Of a DNA stretch of 64,000 nt, positions 28,003 through 37,011 are shown in pieces. Within the stretch, counting starts at the first letter, position 1. Every line of letters begins with the position of its first letter. The DNA lies in the NCBI GenBank assembly GCA_024233875.1, contig JACKPB010000004.1, positions 186,001-250,000 of the forward strand. The letters are read 5' to 3'. Source of the DNA: Leptospiraceae bacterium. GTDB lineage: Bacteria > Spirochaetota > Leptospiria > Leptospirales > Leptospiraceae. A program made the translations under genes and the position numbers. Below the pieces are notes generated by a model, which worked only from the letters and a program-made list of their open reading frames with translations, searched no databases and was not told the origin of the DNA.

Positions 28003-29703
28003 ATGAAATTTAGTGAATATAAAATCAGTATTAGATTGAATATTTTCATTGGTTCTATACTTGTTTTGTTTTGGTCAGTCGCTGTTTTTATAGGTATTGT
28101 TTTACAGGACTATCACACCCGCTCTATTGTCGAAGCACAGGCTGAAAATACAGCCAATTCCGTAATGAATTCCCTGAATCAATTGATGCTTTCCGGTCAG
28201 ATGGATAGAAGCAATTTTATCTTTGAACAAACCAATAAATTGGAATCGATACGTGATGTCTACGTTATTCGATCTCCTTACATCAATCGCGTATTTTCCA
28301 GAGATGAAAATTACAAAAAAGCCAAAACTCCCCGGGATCAACAAGTTCTCGACACGGGAAAATTGTTCTCTGAAAAAATAGAAAGAGATGGAATTCCGTA
28401 CATGCGGATCATCATTCCTTACACTGCAAAATCGAATAGATTCGGTATCAATTGTCTCGGTTGCCATCAGGTTTCTGAAAATACCACTATCGGTGCACTT
28501 CACATGGAAGTCTCCCTGGAAAAGGAAGAGAAATTTAGGTTAAATCTTGCTTACACATATGTTGTCATGGCTATCCTGGGCGTTGTCATTGTTATATTAA
28601 TCATTTCAACACTAACAAATCATACAATCAATCGACCGCTTAAGGAGTTGATGATTTCACTAAACCGTATTGCAGATGGGGATTTACGTGAAACAGCTCC
28701 TGAAGTAAAAACATACGGAGAAATTAAAAAGTTATTTGAATCCATTCACAAAACTATCACAACATTTCGGGCTACTCTGAGAGATCTAAAAGATTCAGCA
28801 AATGAGTTGAGACTATCAAGTCAAAAGTTGACAGAAAGTTCTAGTTCAGTTTTGGATAGTGCTAATGATCAATCGAATTCTGTGAGTAACTCAGCTTCAT
28901 CACTTGAGAAGCTAATGGAAATCATTCGAAATGTGAATCGTCATACCAGCAGCCAGGCCAAATTGTCTACTGAAACAAACAATAAAATTTCAGACATATC
29001 CAGCTTACTTCAGGACATTACTGCAACAATTTCCGGAATAAAAAATGAACAGGAAAATTCATTCAATTTTGCTGAACAGAGTGCCAGAAATCTCACCGAA
29101 CTAAAATTTGAGATGGAAAAGATGAATAGTAGTATTGCCGGCATTTCCCAGATCATTACATCTATTTATGAAGTAGCCGAGCAAACACAATTATTGGCTC
29201 TGAATGCAGCTATAGAGGCTGCAAGAGTGGGTGAGGATGGAAAGGGCTTTATGGTAGTAGCTGAGGAAGTTAGAAAATTATCAGAAAGTTCTTCAAAAGC
29301 TGCAGACAATGCTAAGAAAATTATTTCTGACAATCTTAAGGTCTTAAATAATGGAACCAAATTCGTTGGACATGTAACAGAGAAATTAGAAGAAATCAAT
29401 ATAAGTATAAACAAGAATCGATCCTTAATCAAAGTCGGTTCAAAGAATATGCAAAAACTAAACGAAAGTGGTGAAACTGCTCAGGAGAAAACCAGAGAAT
29501 TGAATTCTCTTGCTCAGGAAATTATGGAATTGATGAAAACCCAAAATGAATCCGGAAAATCAATAGCACTTTCGATGGAGAGAATTCAGAATTCCGCAGA
29601 TAATTTTTCTGATATTTCCAAAGAGATGCAGAAAAGTGCCGGAGATTTTAATCAACAAGCAGAGCAACTCGAAAAAATCCTCGAACGTTTTATCGTTCAG
29701 TAG
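28003..29703 (+). CDS. Methyl-accepting chemotaxis protein with periplasmic c-type heme motif
   Basis: 566 residues. Membrane segments lie near residues 12-36 and 183-203, enclosing a ~145-residue periplasmic sensor domain. That domain holds CLGCH at residues 151-155 (within INCLGCHQ), the covalent heme c attachment motif. A HAMP domain follows (NRPLKELMISLNRIADGDL), then the coiled-coil signalling domain with the conserved hairpin tip TQLLALNAAIEAARVGEDGKGF. The protein therefore looks like a chemoreceptor that may sense redox state or a small gas ligand through heme. The 3' end overlaps convergent ribE by 14 bp. Confidence 0.9.
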   Translation: MKFSEYKISIRLNIFIGSILVLFWSVAVFIGIVLQDYHTRSIVEAQAENTANSVMNSLNQLMLSGQMDRSNFIFEQTNKLESIRDVYVIRSPYINRVFSRDENYKKAKTPRDQQVLDTGKLFSEKIERDGIPYMRIIIPYTAKSNRFGINCLGCHQVSENTTIGALHMEVSLEKEEKFRLNLAYTYVVMAILGVVIVILIISTLTNHTINRPLKELMISLNRIADGDLRETAPEVKTYGEIKKLFESIHKTITTFRATLRDLKDSANELRLSSQKLTESSSSVLDSANDQSNSVSNSASSLEKLMEIIRNVNRHTSSQAKLSTETNNKISDISSLLQDITATISGIKNEQENSFNFAEQSARNLTELKFEMEKMNSSIAGISQIITSIYEVAEQTQLLALNAAIEAARVGEDGKGFMVVAEEVRKLSESSSKAADNAKKIISDNLKVLNNGTKFVGHVTEKLEEINISINKNRSLIKVGSKNMQKLNESGETAQEKTRELNSLAQEIMELMKTQNESGKSIALSMERIQNSADNFSDISKEMQKSAGDFNQQAEQLEKILERFIVQ

Positions 29704-30292
29704 TTAATTTTTCTATATATTTTGCTATCAAATCAGTTTCAATATTCAATACTGTTCCATTCTTCCAATATCTGGCATTCGTTTTCTCTATCGTTTCAGG
29801 TATTAGAACCAATTCAATTTGATTTCCTACAATACTGACAATAGTTAATGAAATTCCATCAATGGTTATACTCCCTCTTTCAATAGAATAGCGAAGTAGC
29901 TGTTTGTCTAATTCAAGATGAAACCTGAATACCTTTCCACCATCGGCAATATCTGATTTTACTATATGACCTTTTCCATCTACATGACCCGAAACAAGAT
30001 GACCGCTCAACCTTGTGCTCATAAGCATGGCTCTTTCGAGATTTACAAAACTATCTTTCGTTAATTCAGAGAGATTTGTTAATTCAAGTGTTTTGTAGGA
30101 AGAATAAATTTTAAACTCATTTCTATTATTGCGGAGTTCTGTGACAGTTTGACAGGCTCCATTTACAGAGATCGAATCACCTATTTTGAGATCATTTTCA
30201 AAAAATTCGGTCTCTATCCAAAAGATTTTACCTCCATCTGTAGATTCTACTTCCAAGACTTTTCCTATAGATTCTATAATTCCTGTGAACAT
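29690..30292 (-). CDS. ribE: Riboflavin synthase alpha chain
   Basis: 200 residues with the two lumazine-binding repeats of the family: MFTGIIESIGKV with SVNGACQTV in the first and GHVDGKGHI with SITIDGISLTIVS in the second. It dismutates two 6,7-dimethyl-8-ribityllumazine molecules to riboflavin. It lies 10 bp after ribD at the end of the reverse operon. No FMN riboswitch is visible upstream of the ribD-ribE pair, which instead follows secF. Confidence 0.94.
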   Translation of the reverse strand: MFTGIIESIGKVLEVESTDGGKIFWIETEFFENDLKIGDSISVNGACQTVTELRNNRNEFKIYSSYKTLELTNLSELTKDSFVNLERAMLMSTRLSGHLVSGHVDGKGHIVKSDIADGGKVFRFHLELDKQLLRYSIERGSITIDGISLTIVSIVGNQIELVLIPETIEKTNARYWKNGTVLNIETDLIAKYIEKLTTER

Positions 30293-30302
30293 AGATTTAT
30301 CC

Positions 30303-31487
30303 TTAATTTATTATTTTGTTTGAGTATCTAAATACTTCCCAATAATCATCATCAATAAAAAATGATACTTCTTTTTCTCTTAAATACTTTTGATTTAAGT
30401 CCATCTCTATTCCATCATTTAGTTCTTTCTGTGTGTGTATTTGGATCAATAGATCATTTTGATTAAAAATGGAACTTATTGAAGAATAAAGTGAATTTCC
30501 ACCTTCTATGAGGACAAAATTCCAGAGTCTGAGAGAGGCTATCTCTAATAAGGAATTTTGAATGTTCTCCTTCATGAAAATTAGGGGGAAGTCAGTAGTC
30601 AGTTTAAGTAAGCTTTCCCGAGCCTCTGAAATCCTATCGAGAACTAAAAAAATAATCTTCTCATTTCCTTGAGTGGCTATTGCTCTTTGCTTTTCAAAAA
30701 AAGTTGAGTCAGGAAATTTAGAAGAACTAATCAAAAAAACTCTATCCGGTTGCTTGTGAGGAAAGTCATTCTCAATGCCATTTCTTAGAGTAGTGAGAAT
30801 ACTTGAAAAAAAGAATTCTCTTCCAAAATCGATTTCGAATGAATCTATAGGGAGGTAAGATCGAAAATCCAAAGATGGATTGTCACCAAACACAGTTCCC
30901 GGACCGACTACGATTGCATCTATTTTTGAGCGAATGAATTGGGAGATAGCATTAGAGTGTGGATTGGATAGAGCGATTTTATCTTTATTTGTATTACAGT
31001 AGTAACCATCTTTGGACAATGCAGCCTTCATCAAAAAGACAGGTCGATTCTTTTGGATTCTGGTTAGAAATCCGGAAAGATAAGGATAAGAAATAGACCG
31101 AATTTCATCTGAATAACTAGCCCGGATTCCCTGTTGTTCTAACTCTTCGATTGTATTTCTGGACTTCAAAATTGGATTTGGATCCGGGTTTCCAATGATC
31201 ACTTCCAAAGGTTTTTTTTCCAAAATTAGATCCAGGCAGGGAGGGGTTCTTCCAAAATGATTGCAGGGTTCTAGGGTCACATAAAGCTTATGCGGTCTAT
31301 CGTTTGAGAACTTACTATAGGCTTCCCTCTCTGCATGATTGCCGCCTGTTCTTTGAGTGTGTGCTCCAACCAGAATATTGTCACGGGTGTCGGTGATAAC
31401 ACAGGCTACAGGTGGGTTAGGGGAAGAAAATCCCAAAGCCCTCAGAGATAAATCTCTGAGGTATTGAAGAACCGGATCAGGAATCAG
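30303..31487 (-). CDS. ribD: Bifunctional riboflavin deaminase/reductase, probably from a CTG start
   Basis: The deaminase part has SSPNPPVACVI, HAEREAY and EPCNHFGRTPPC (zinc site); the C-terminal reductase part includes RPVFLMKAALSKDGY, DAIVVGPGTVFGDNPSL and LIEGGNSLYSS. From the first TTG (31436) it would have 377 residues but lack the first helix of the family. The frame is open further up to a TAA at 31490-31488, adding LIPDPVLQYLRDLSLRAL, which resembles the usual first helix. There is no ATG, GTG or TTG in that extension. A CTG at 31487-31485 directly after the stop has AAGGGA 7 nt upstream, so I take it as the start. Its place between secF and ribE points to co-transcription. Confidence 0.85.
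   Translation of the reverse strand: MIPDPVLQYLRDLSLRALGFSSPNPPVACVITDTRDNILVGAHTQRTGGNHAEREAYSKFSNDRPHKLYVTLEPCNHFGRTPPCLDLILEKKPLEVIIGNPDPNPILKSRNTIEELEQQGIRASYSDEIRSISYPYLSGFLTRIQKNRPVFLMKAALSKDGYYCNTNKDKIALSNPHSNAISQFIRSKIDAIVVGPGTVFGDNPSLDFRSYLPIDSFEIDFGREFFFSSILTTLRNGIENDFPHKQPDRVFLISSSKFPDSTFFEKQRAIATQGNEKIIFLVLDRISEARESLLKLTTDFPLIFMKENIQNSLLEIASLRLWNFVLIEGGNSLYSSISSIFNQNDLLIQIHTQKELNDGIEMDLNQKYLREKEVSFFIDDDYWEVFRYSNKIIN
31440..31461 (-). other. Perfect 9-bp stem inverted repeat inside the 5' end of ribD
   Basis: CCTCAGAGA and TCTCTGAGG enclose a 4-base loop. On the mRNA strand it lies between the CTG start proposed here and the TTG at 31436. If TTG were used, the hairpin would sit on the ribosome site. 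It could also be chance, since the same bases encode the helix LRDLSLR. Confidence 0.5.
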
Positions 31488-31517
31488 TTAATTATCCCTT
31501 TTCCTAAAGAAATTATT

Positions 31518-32447
31518 TCAAGCTTTTTTTGGGAAAAAGCCTTCATAGATTTCAATAATTGGTGCGGCAATAAAAATCGAAGAATAAGTTCCGATCACAA
31601 CACCAAAGATAAGAACATAAGCAAAATCATACAATTCAACCGCACCACCAATTACGATTGCGAGAACCGAAATCAAAGTAGCTACTGAAGTGTTGATCGT
31701 TCTACCTAAAGTTTGATTGATTGAAATATTAATCACTTCGCTAAAAGATCTTTCTACCTTTCCTGAAAGATTTTCTCTGATTCTATCGAAGATCACAATC
31801 GTATCATTGATTGAGTATCCGAGTATGGTCAAAAGTGCAGCTATAATGGGAACACTCGGTTTGATTTGAAATGCACCCATGAAGGCAAGCGAGATCAATA
31901 AATCATGAATCAAAGCCGCACTGGCTCCCAATGCAAATTTGAATTCAAATCGAAAGCTTAGATAGATTGCCATAATGAAAAGTGTGTAGAGCAGAAGGGA
32001 AATACCTGTAGATGTTAGTTCTTTACCTACTATGGCGCCTACCTGATCAGCACTCAAAATGCTCTCATCAGTAAGATTGAGACCATTTTTTAGCATAGTG
32101 ATGTATTCCTCAATGATTGGCTTATTGTTTCTCTCAGCTCCACCACTTGCTTTCAAATTGTAATTGATAATCTTTTTTTCAGCGTCCAATCCAACATCAA
32201 TTTGATAATGATTCTTCTCTTTATCCAGTAGAATGATAACTGAATCGATTCCTTCATCGGTAAAAAACTTCTGAATTGATTCTCTCTGTTTGTCTGATGG
32301 GGCTTCAATCACAGTCCTGAGACCTCCATTGAAATCCAAAGAATGTGCAAATCCTTTATTGATAGCAAAGGTAATAATAAACCCCAGTAAGATGATCAAA
32401 ATGGATGAGGATAAAGATATATATTTGAATTTTGAAAAATTAACCAT
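31518..32447 (-). CDS. secF: Protein translocase subunit SecF
   Basis: 309 residues with six membrane segments. The family motif DFNGGLRTVIEAP follows the first helix, and there is the SINDTIVIFDRIRENL signature and the NQTLGRTINTS segment near the end. It overlaps secD by 8 bp. SecDF uses the proton gradient to pull exported proteins through SecYEG on the periplasmic side. Confidence 0.95.
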   Translation of the reverse strand: MVNFSKFKYISLSSSILIILLGFIITFAINKGFAHSLDFNGGLRTVIEAPSDKQRESIQKFFTDEGIDSVIILLDKEKNHYQIDVGLDAEKKIINYNLKASGGAERNNKPIIEEYITMLKNGLNLTDESILSADQVGAIVGKELTSTGISLLLYTLFIMAIYLSFRFEFKFALGASAALIHDLLISLAFMGAFQIKPSVPIIAALLTILGYSINDTIVIFDRIRENLSGKVERSFSEVINISINQTLGRTINTSVATLISVLAIVIGGAVELYDFAYVLIFGVVIGTYSSIFIAAPIIEIYEGFFPKKA

Positions 32448-34377
32448 TTTTTACCTCGTAGGATTTGAAACCCAATTTTAAAGTCTTTATATTTGTCTTG
32501 TCTACTAAAAGGTTTAACATAATACGACTGAAAACAAGTGAAGTAAACATTGATGTGATGATTCCCCAGCACAGAGTGATTGCAAATCCCTTGATAGGTC
32601 CATTTCCCAGTCGAATCATCAATATTCCGGAGATCAATGTAGTGATATTACTGTCAAAGATAGTCGTGAAAGCATTTTCATAACCTAAAGTAACTGCCTG
32701 GGTCAATGGCTTACCACTCACCAATTCTTCCCGAATTCTTTCGTAGATGATTACATTTGCATCCACTGCCATACCTACAGTTAGAATGATCCCTGCAAAC
32801 CCTGGTAAAGTCAGAGTAAAGTCCATAAGAGAAAGTAAAGCCATTAGAAGAGTGATATTGGCAATCAAGGCTACGTCAGCTATCATCCCGGCAAGACGGT
32901 AGTAGAAAATCATATAGATCATAACAAGTATGAAACCGATGATTACAGATCGAAAGCCAACCTGGATTGATTCAATCCCGAGAGTTGGTCCGATGAACCG
33001 CATTTCCAAAACCGAAAGTGGAATAGGAAGGGCACCTTCACTAATTATATTGGACAATCGAATTGCTTCTTCCTGGTTAAAAGAACCTGTGATTTCAGCA
33101 TGACCTCCTGCGATTGGATCATTGATCTGAGGATTGGAAATTACCTTATCTCCCCAGATGATTGCCAGATTGCGTCCCCGATTTTTTTGGGTAACTTCAA
33201 AAAACTTTTCTGTTCCTGCCGGAGTCAGTGAAAATGAAATACTCCAACCATAACTATTTGTATTGTAGGAGGGTCTTGCATCTGTAAGGTCGTTTCCACT
33301 CAGAGCGATTGCTTTTTCTAGAACTACAAATCTTCTGGGCAAAAGTGGAGAATTGGCTTTACTTCCCCGATCCCAATAGGCAAATATTTTGAGAGTTTCA
33401 GGGATCTGGTACTTGACTTCCATTTCCGCCAGAAATTCTTCCTGAGCTTTTCTACCTAATTTATTCTTAATGATCTCTTGATATCGAACAATCTCTGTCA
33501 ATTCTCTCTGGTTCTTTGACATGAGCTCCTGCTCTTCACGATCAATTTTCTTTTCAAACTCACCGCGTCTATCGCCCTCGGAAGGTTCCTCCAGACGATA
33601 CTCAACAGTTTCAGTATTTTGAAGAATCTCTAGAATTTGTGTTGAATTGGATACTCCCGGAAGTGAGACTTCAATGGAATCCTGATCTTTTTGAATTCTC
33701 ACCTGAGGTTCTGTAAGATTTTGATTTGTAAGACGATTGTCAATGATGAGTTTTGCTTTTTCTAACTCTATTAACTTTCTGTTTTCATTCAATTCAAAAC
33801 TATTGTTGATGTCTTCTAATCGATTTCTGGCTTTTTGTTTTTCTGATTCACTTGTGGATGTGGATTGAATGGTGGTTTCTAATTGAGCAATTTCTTTTGC
33901 ATAGAGTTCTCTCAGTTTTACCGAATAATTTTCAAAATCACCTTTTAGCACGACCCTCATTCCACCCTGAAGATCCAGTCCGAGTTTGATAGCCATTGAC
34001 TTTCCATCCCGTACCAAATTCTCTACGTATGTTGGAACCAGTTTGTTTTTTGATTCTAGAAACAACTGAATATTTTCCTGGGAGATTTGATTGATCTGTG
34101 CCGAAGTGATGTAATGCCCTTTGACAACAAACAATCTATCGGAAGGAATTCCAAGGGAAGGATCGGGGTTTATAGAAAAATCTTTAGAAACATTGTATTC
34201 TTTTTCCCATCTTTCACGAAAGTTTTGTAATAGCTTATCCTGGTCTACTTTTTCAAGTTTTTCAATGTTAGGATTTACAACAAGGTGCAATTCCCTCTCT
34301 GAAAAATTCGGGAAAAGAATGATCCCGGCACAAATAATAAGTAGAATTGGTAAGGAAATCCAACCGGATGTTTTCAA
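32440..34377 (-). CDS. secD: Protein translocase subunit SecD
   Basis: 645 residues. The D1 motif is LGLDLQGGMRVVLKGDF, followed by a large periplasmic domain (about residues 130-450) with a charged helical insert rich in Glu/Lys/Arg. Five more membrane segments follow with GMAVDANVIIYERIREEL and the TTLISGILMIRLGNGPIKGF stretch. Longer than the ~615 residues of the E. coli protein, probably owing to the helical insert. It lies downstream of yajC and one unknown gene, and overlaps secF. Confidence 0.94.
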   Translation of the reverse strand: MKTSGWISLPILLIICAGIILFPNFSERELHLVVNPNIEKLEKVDQDKLLQNFRERWEKEYNVSKDFSINPDPSLGIPSDRLFVVKGHYITSAQINQISQENIQLFLESKNKLVPTYVENLVRDGKSMAIKLGLDLQGGMRVVLKGDFENYSVKLRELYAKEIAQLETTIQSTSTSESEKQKARNRLEDINNSFELNENRKLIELEKAKLIIDNRLTNQNLTEPQVRIQKDQDSIEVSLPGVSNSTQILEILQNTETVEYRLEEPSEGDRRGEFEKKIDREEQELMSKNQRELTEIVRYQEIIKNKLGRKAQEEFLAEMEVKYQIPETLKIFAYWDRGSKANSPLLPRRFVVLEKAIALSGNDLTDARPSYNTNSYGWSISFSLTPAGTEKFFEVTQKNRGRNLAIIWGDKVISNPQINDPIAGGHAEITGSFNQEEAIRLSNIISEGALPIPLSVLEMRFIGPTLGIESIQVGFRSVIIGFILVMIYMIFYYRLAGMIADVALIANITLLMALLSLMDFTLTLPGFAGIILTVGMAVDANVIIYERIREELVSGKPLTQAVTLGYENAFTTIFDSNITTLISGILMIRLGNGPIKGFAITLCWGIITSMFTSLVFSRIMLNLLVDKTNIKTLKLGFKSYEVKNG

Positions 34378-34404
34378 TTTTTACTCCTAAATAAAAATAT
34401 TAAT

Positions 34405-34872
34405 TCATTTATCTTTAAATTTGCTGAAAATTCTTCCAGAATGAGTTGAGGTAGAAGAATTGCCATTTCGGATTCGATAGATCGCAAATACTATAATCAA
34501 GCCTATGATCAGCATGATTTTTTTGTTTTCATCCAAAAAGTTCAGTACCGGATTGGGTTTTGAGCCTGTATCGGTAGCACCCTCAGATTTTTCTTCTTTG
34601 GTTTCTTTTTTGGGATCTTTCTCAGTTACTTCTTCATTGGGTAAATTGGATAGATAAGAGAGAGAATCTGAACTATAGATTGAACTTTCTTCCAACCAAT
34701 ACTTTGTAGAAAATTTATTCAAATCTTTGGAAAAGCGGGAAGAAGGAGTATTTTTCTCTACTCGACTGCTTCCTGTCGACTTTTTGGAATTTTTTCTCTT
34801 TCGGTTAGATCGACCTTCTGAAAAAACATTCACGGTGAAACTGAGAAAGAGAAAAAAAACAATAATTTTCAT
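34405..34872 (-). CDS. Unknown exported single-pass membrane protein between yajC and secD
   Basis: 155 residues: a signal peptide (VFFLFLSFTVNVFSEG), a basic Ser/Lys-rich stretch, an acidic Lys/Glu-rich middle part, then one membrane segment near residues 118-136 (IMLIIGLIIVFAIYRI) and a short C-terminal tail with basic residues. The layout predicts a periplasmic part of ~95 residues and a cytoplasmic tail. I do not recognise the family. It is 5 bp from yajC and 27 bp before secD on the same strand, which suggests a role tied to protein export, but sequence gives no direct proof. Confidence 0.75.
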   Translation of the reverse strand: MKIIVFFLFLSFTVNVFSEGRSNRKRKNSKKSTGSSRVEKNTPSSRFSKDLNKFSTKYWLEESSIYSSDSLSYLSNLPNEEVTEKDPKKETKEEKSEGATDTGSKPNPVLNFLDENKKIMLIIGLIIVFAIYRIRNGNSSTSTHSGRIFSKFKDK

Positions 34873-34877
34873 AGAAT

Positions 34878-35201
34878 TTACTTCTTTTTTAGAATCGAGC
34901 TGGTAGTGAAAGTTACATTTGTGTCTTTAGCGATATTGAGTACAATTGAATCATCATTGTCCCGAAACTCTACAATCTTTCCATAGATTCCTGAAGAAGT
35001 GACTACAGTGTCGCCTTTGTTCAATTCGCTAATCATTTTTTTTCGATTCTCCTCTTCCTTATTTTGAGGTCGGATGACCATAAAATACAAAAAAAGTCCC
35101 ATGATTGGGATAAGAATTAGAGTAGAGAGAATGCTATTCGGCTCCCCCTGTTGTTCCTGAGCTAAAATTATGATTGGTAGAATTTGATCTAAGAGTATCA
35201 T
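34878..35201 (-). CDS. yajC: Preprotein translocase accessory subunit YajC
   Basis: 107 residues with one membrane segment (LSTLILIPIMGLFLYFMVIRPQNKEEE) and the KKMISELNKGDTVVTSSGIYGKIVEF motif of YajC. YajC associates with SecDF. It stands at the head of the secDF part of the reverse operon; trpD lies upstream with 54 bp between them, and a local promoter there is possible. Confidence 0.93.
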   Translation of the reverse strand: MILLDQILPIIILAQEQQGEPNSILSTLILIPIMGLFLYFMVIRPQNKEEENRKKMISELNKGDTVVTSSGIYGKIVEFRDNDDSIVLNIAKDTNVTFTTSSILKKK

Positions 35202-35255
35202 ACGTGTATTTTTTTAATCGGTAACCTTTTTTACAATCATTAAATCGGCAAATTT

Positions 35256-36263
35256 TTAGATTTCCCCATTCTTCTCAAGGAATTTTTGGATAGATCGACT
35301 ACTTATATGTTCTAGAGCCTGATGGTAACCTTCCTCAATAGTATTCACTCTATCCATCAAAAACAATCCCACACCTGAATTCAATGCTACCTGATGGGTT
35401 CCCGTGATGATTTCACCATTAATAATTCTTTTGGACAAATGAATAGATTCTTCTTTGGAACTTGCGAAAATCTCATTCTTATGAAAGTCCTTTATATTCA
35501 AACCGGACGGTGAGAAGGTTTTTCTATGAATCTCCCCGAAAGCCAAATAAGAATACTCGGTATCTACCTGAATAGAAAACTCATCAAATCCATCCATGGA
35601 ATGACAGACAATTGCTTTTTTGAGCTGAAGTTCCTTCAAAACATTGATAAATATCGGGATTAGATCTCTAGAAAAGACTCCGATGATTTGATGGGTCGGA
35701 GAGAGTGGATTGCTCAGGGGTCCTATCAAATTGAATACAGTCCTGAAGCCCAATTCTTTTCTTACATTGACAGCATGTTTCATTGCCGGATGCCAGGAAG
35801 GAGCAAAGAGAAAAGTGAAACCTTTCTGTAAAAAACTTTGAATTGATTCTTCTGTTGGTTCTGCAAATGGATAGCCGAGAGCTTCCAATAAGTCACTCGA
35901 TCCGCATACTGAAGATACAGAACGATTTCCGTGTTTGACAACCTTAACTCCCATTGAAGCCAGAGTCAAACCTGAAAGCGTAGAAATATTGATTGAGTTT
36001 TTCCCATCCCCTCCCGTTCCGCAGGTATCTAAAAAATCATAGGAAATATTGATATTTACTTTCTTAGCATTTTCCCTAACTGCTTTTACAAATCCGGTAA
36101 TCTCTTCATAAGTTTCTGATTTCATTCGAAGTGCAGTTAAAAATGAGGACAATTGAATTTCGGAAATATTTCCGCGCATGACTTCCATTAGAAAATCATA
36201 AGACTCATCCATGTTGAGATCTTGCTTTTCAATCAGTTTATTTAGTGTAAGTTTATTATTCAT
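35256..36263 (-). CDS. trpD: Anthranilate phosphoribosyltransferase
   Basis: 335 residues, the standard length. Family motifs: LTALRMKSETYEEITGF, DTCGTGGDGKNSINIST (phosphoribosyl pyrophosphate binding), VVKHGNRSVSSVCGSSDLLEALG and NPLSPTHQIIGVFSRDL. It makes N-(5-phosphoribosyl)anthranilate in tryptophan synthesis. No other trp gene is near, so it is an isolated pathway gene inside a membrane/translocon operon. It overlaps pgsA by 8 bp. Confidence 0.95.
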   Translation of the reverse strand: MNNKLTLNKLIEKQDLNMDESYDFLMEVMRGNISEIQLSSFLTALRMKSETYEEITGFVKAVRENAKKVNINISYDFLDTCGTGGDGKNSINISTLSGLTLASMGVKVVKHGNRSVSSVCGSSDLLEALGYPFAEPTEESIQSFLQKGFTFLFAPSWHPAMKHAVNVRKELGFRTVFNLIGPLSNPLSPTHQIIGVFSRDLIPIFINVLKELQLKKAIVCHSMDGFDEFSIQVDTEYSYLAFGEIHRKTFSPSGLNIKDFHKNEIFASSKEESIHLSKRIINGEIITGTHQVALNSGVGLFLMDRVNTIEEGYHQALEHISSRSIQKFLEKNGEI

Positions 36264-37011
36264 TTTTTTCTCTGTAAGCAGTCCAAATATTATTTAAATT
36301 TAATAATTCCCGATTTGAAACCAAATATCTGAGTCCGGACAGGACTGTAATGATTGTAGTGATCAACATTATGTAGTAGGGTAAGAATGCGGCAATCTGT
36401 GATACATGGTCAAGTAAGGGAGCTGTGTCACGAAAGTTTGAAATAAAAAGGTGATAGTTTTCCCCCGCTATCTCCAAACCAATTTTGCCGTTGTCCCTAC
36501 CCGCGCTGTATATCTGGTTGATTTTGTTTTTTTGGCCGGAAGAAATGATCATCAAGAGCATAAGGATAATCACAATGGCTCCCATTTGAAAGAAAGTTTT
36601 CAATTTTGCCATTTGAGTAGTTTGAACAATTTTCCCCTGCAGAATACCTATGTATCTGAGCGATGTTATCAACATATCTCTTAAAATAATCAGGAAAATC
36701 ATCCAGGTTTCTACCTGTTCATTCAAAACCAAGAGAGTTGCAAATGCTCCGATCACAAGAACCTTATCAGCCAGCGGATCCAAAAATTTTCCGAATTCTG
36801 TGGTTTGATTCCATTTTCTGGCAAGATATCCATCTATTAAATCTGTCAATGATGCCAGACAAAATATAATGAAGGCAATGATGTTGTAGAAAATTTCCTC
36901 CCTAAACAAAAAGTATATAAAAAAAGGAACAAGCAGAATCCTGAAAACCGTCAGAACGTTGGGCACATTAAAATTGGATTTTTCACTGTTGGGATCAGGC
37001 TTCATTTTCAA
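36256..37011 (-). CDS. pgsA: CDP-diacylglycerol-glycerol-3-phosphate 3-phosphatidyltransferase with a long loop
   Basis: 251 residues against about 180-190 in most PgsA proteins. The CDP-alcohol phosphotransferase signature is intact: DLIDGYLARKWNQ with GKFLDPLADKV. Several membrane segments surround it, and NVPNVLTVFRILLVPFF at the N-terminus is typical. The added length is a polar stretch of about 60 residues (near 160-215) between the last two hydrophobic parts. TTG at 37011 or ATG at 37005 may be the start. The enzyme makes phosphatidylglycerol phosphate. It overlaps trpD by 8 bp. Confidence 0.9.
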   Translation of the reverse strand: MKMKPDPNSEKSNFNVPNVLTVFRILLVPFFIYFLFREEIFYNIIAFIIFCLASLTDLIDGYLARKWNQTTEFGKFLDPLADKVLVIGAFATLLVLNEQVETWMIFLIILRDMLITSLRYIGILQGKIVQTTQMAKLKTFFQMGAIVIILMLLMIISSGQKNKINQIYSAGRDNGKIGLEIAGENYHLFISNFRDTAPLLDHVSQIAAFLPYYIMLITTIITVLSGLRYLVSNRELLNLNNIWTAYREKNE

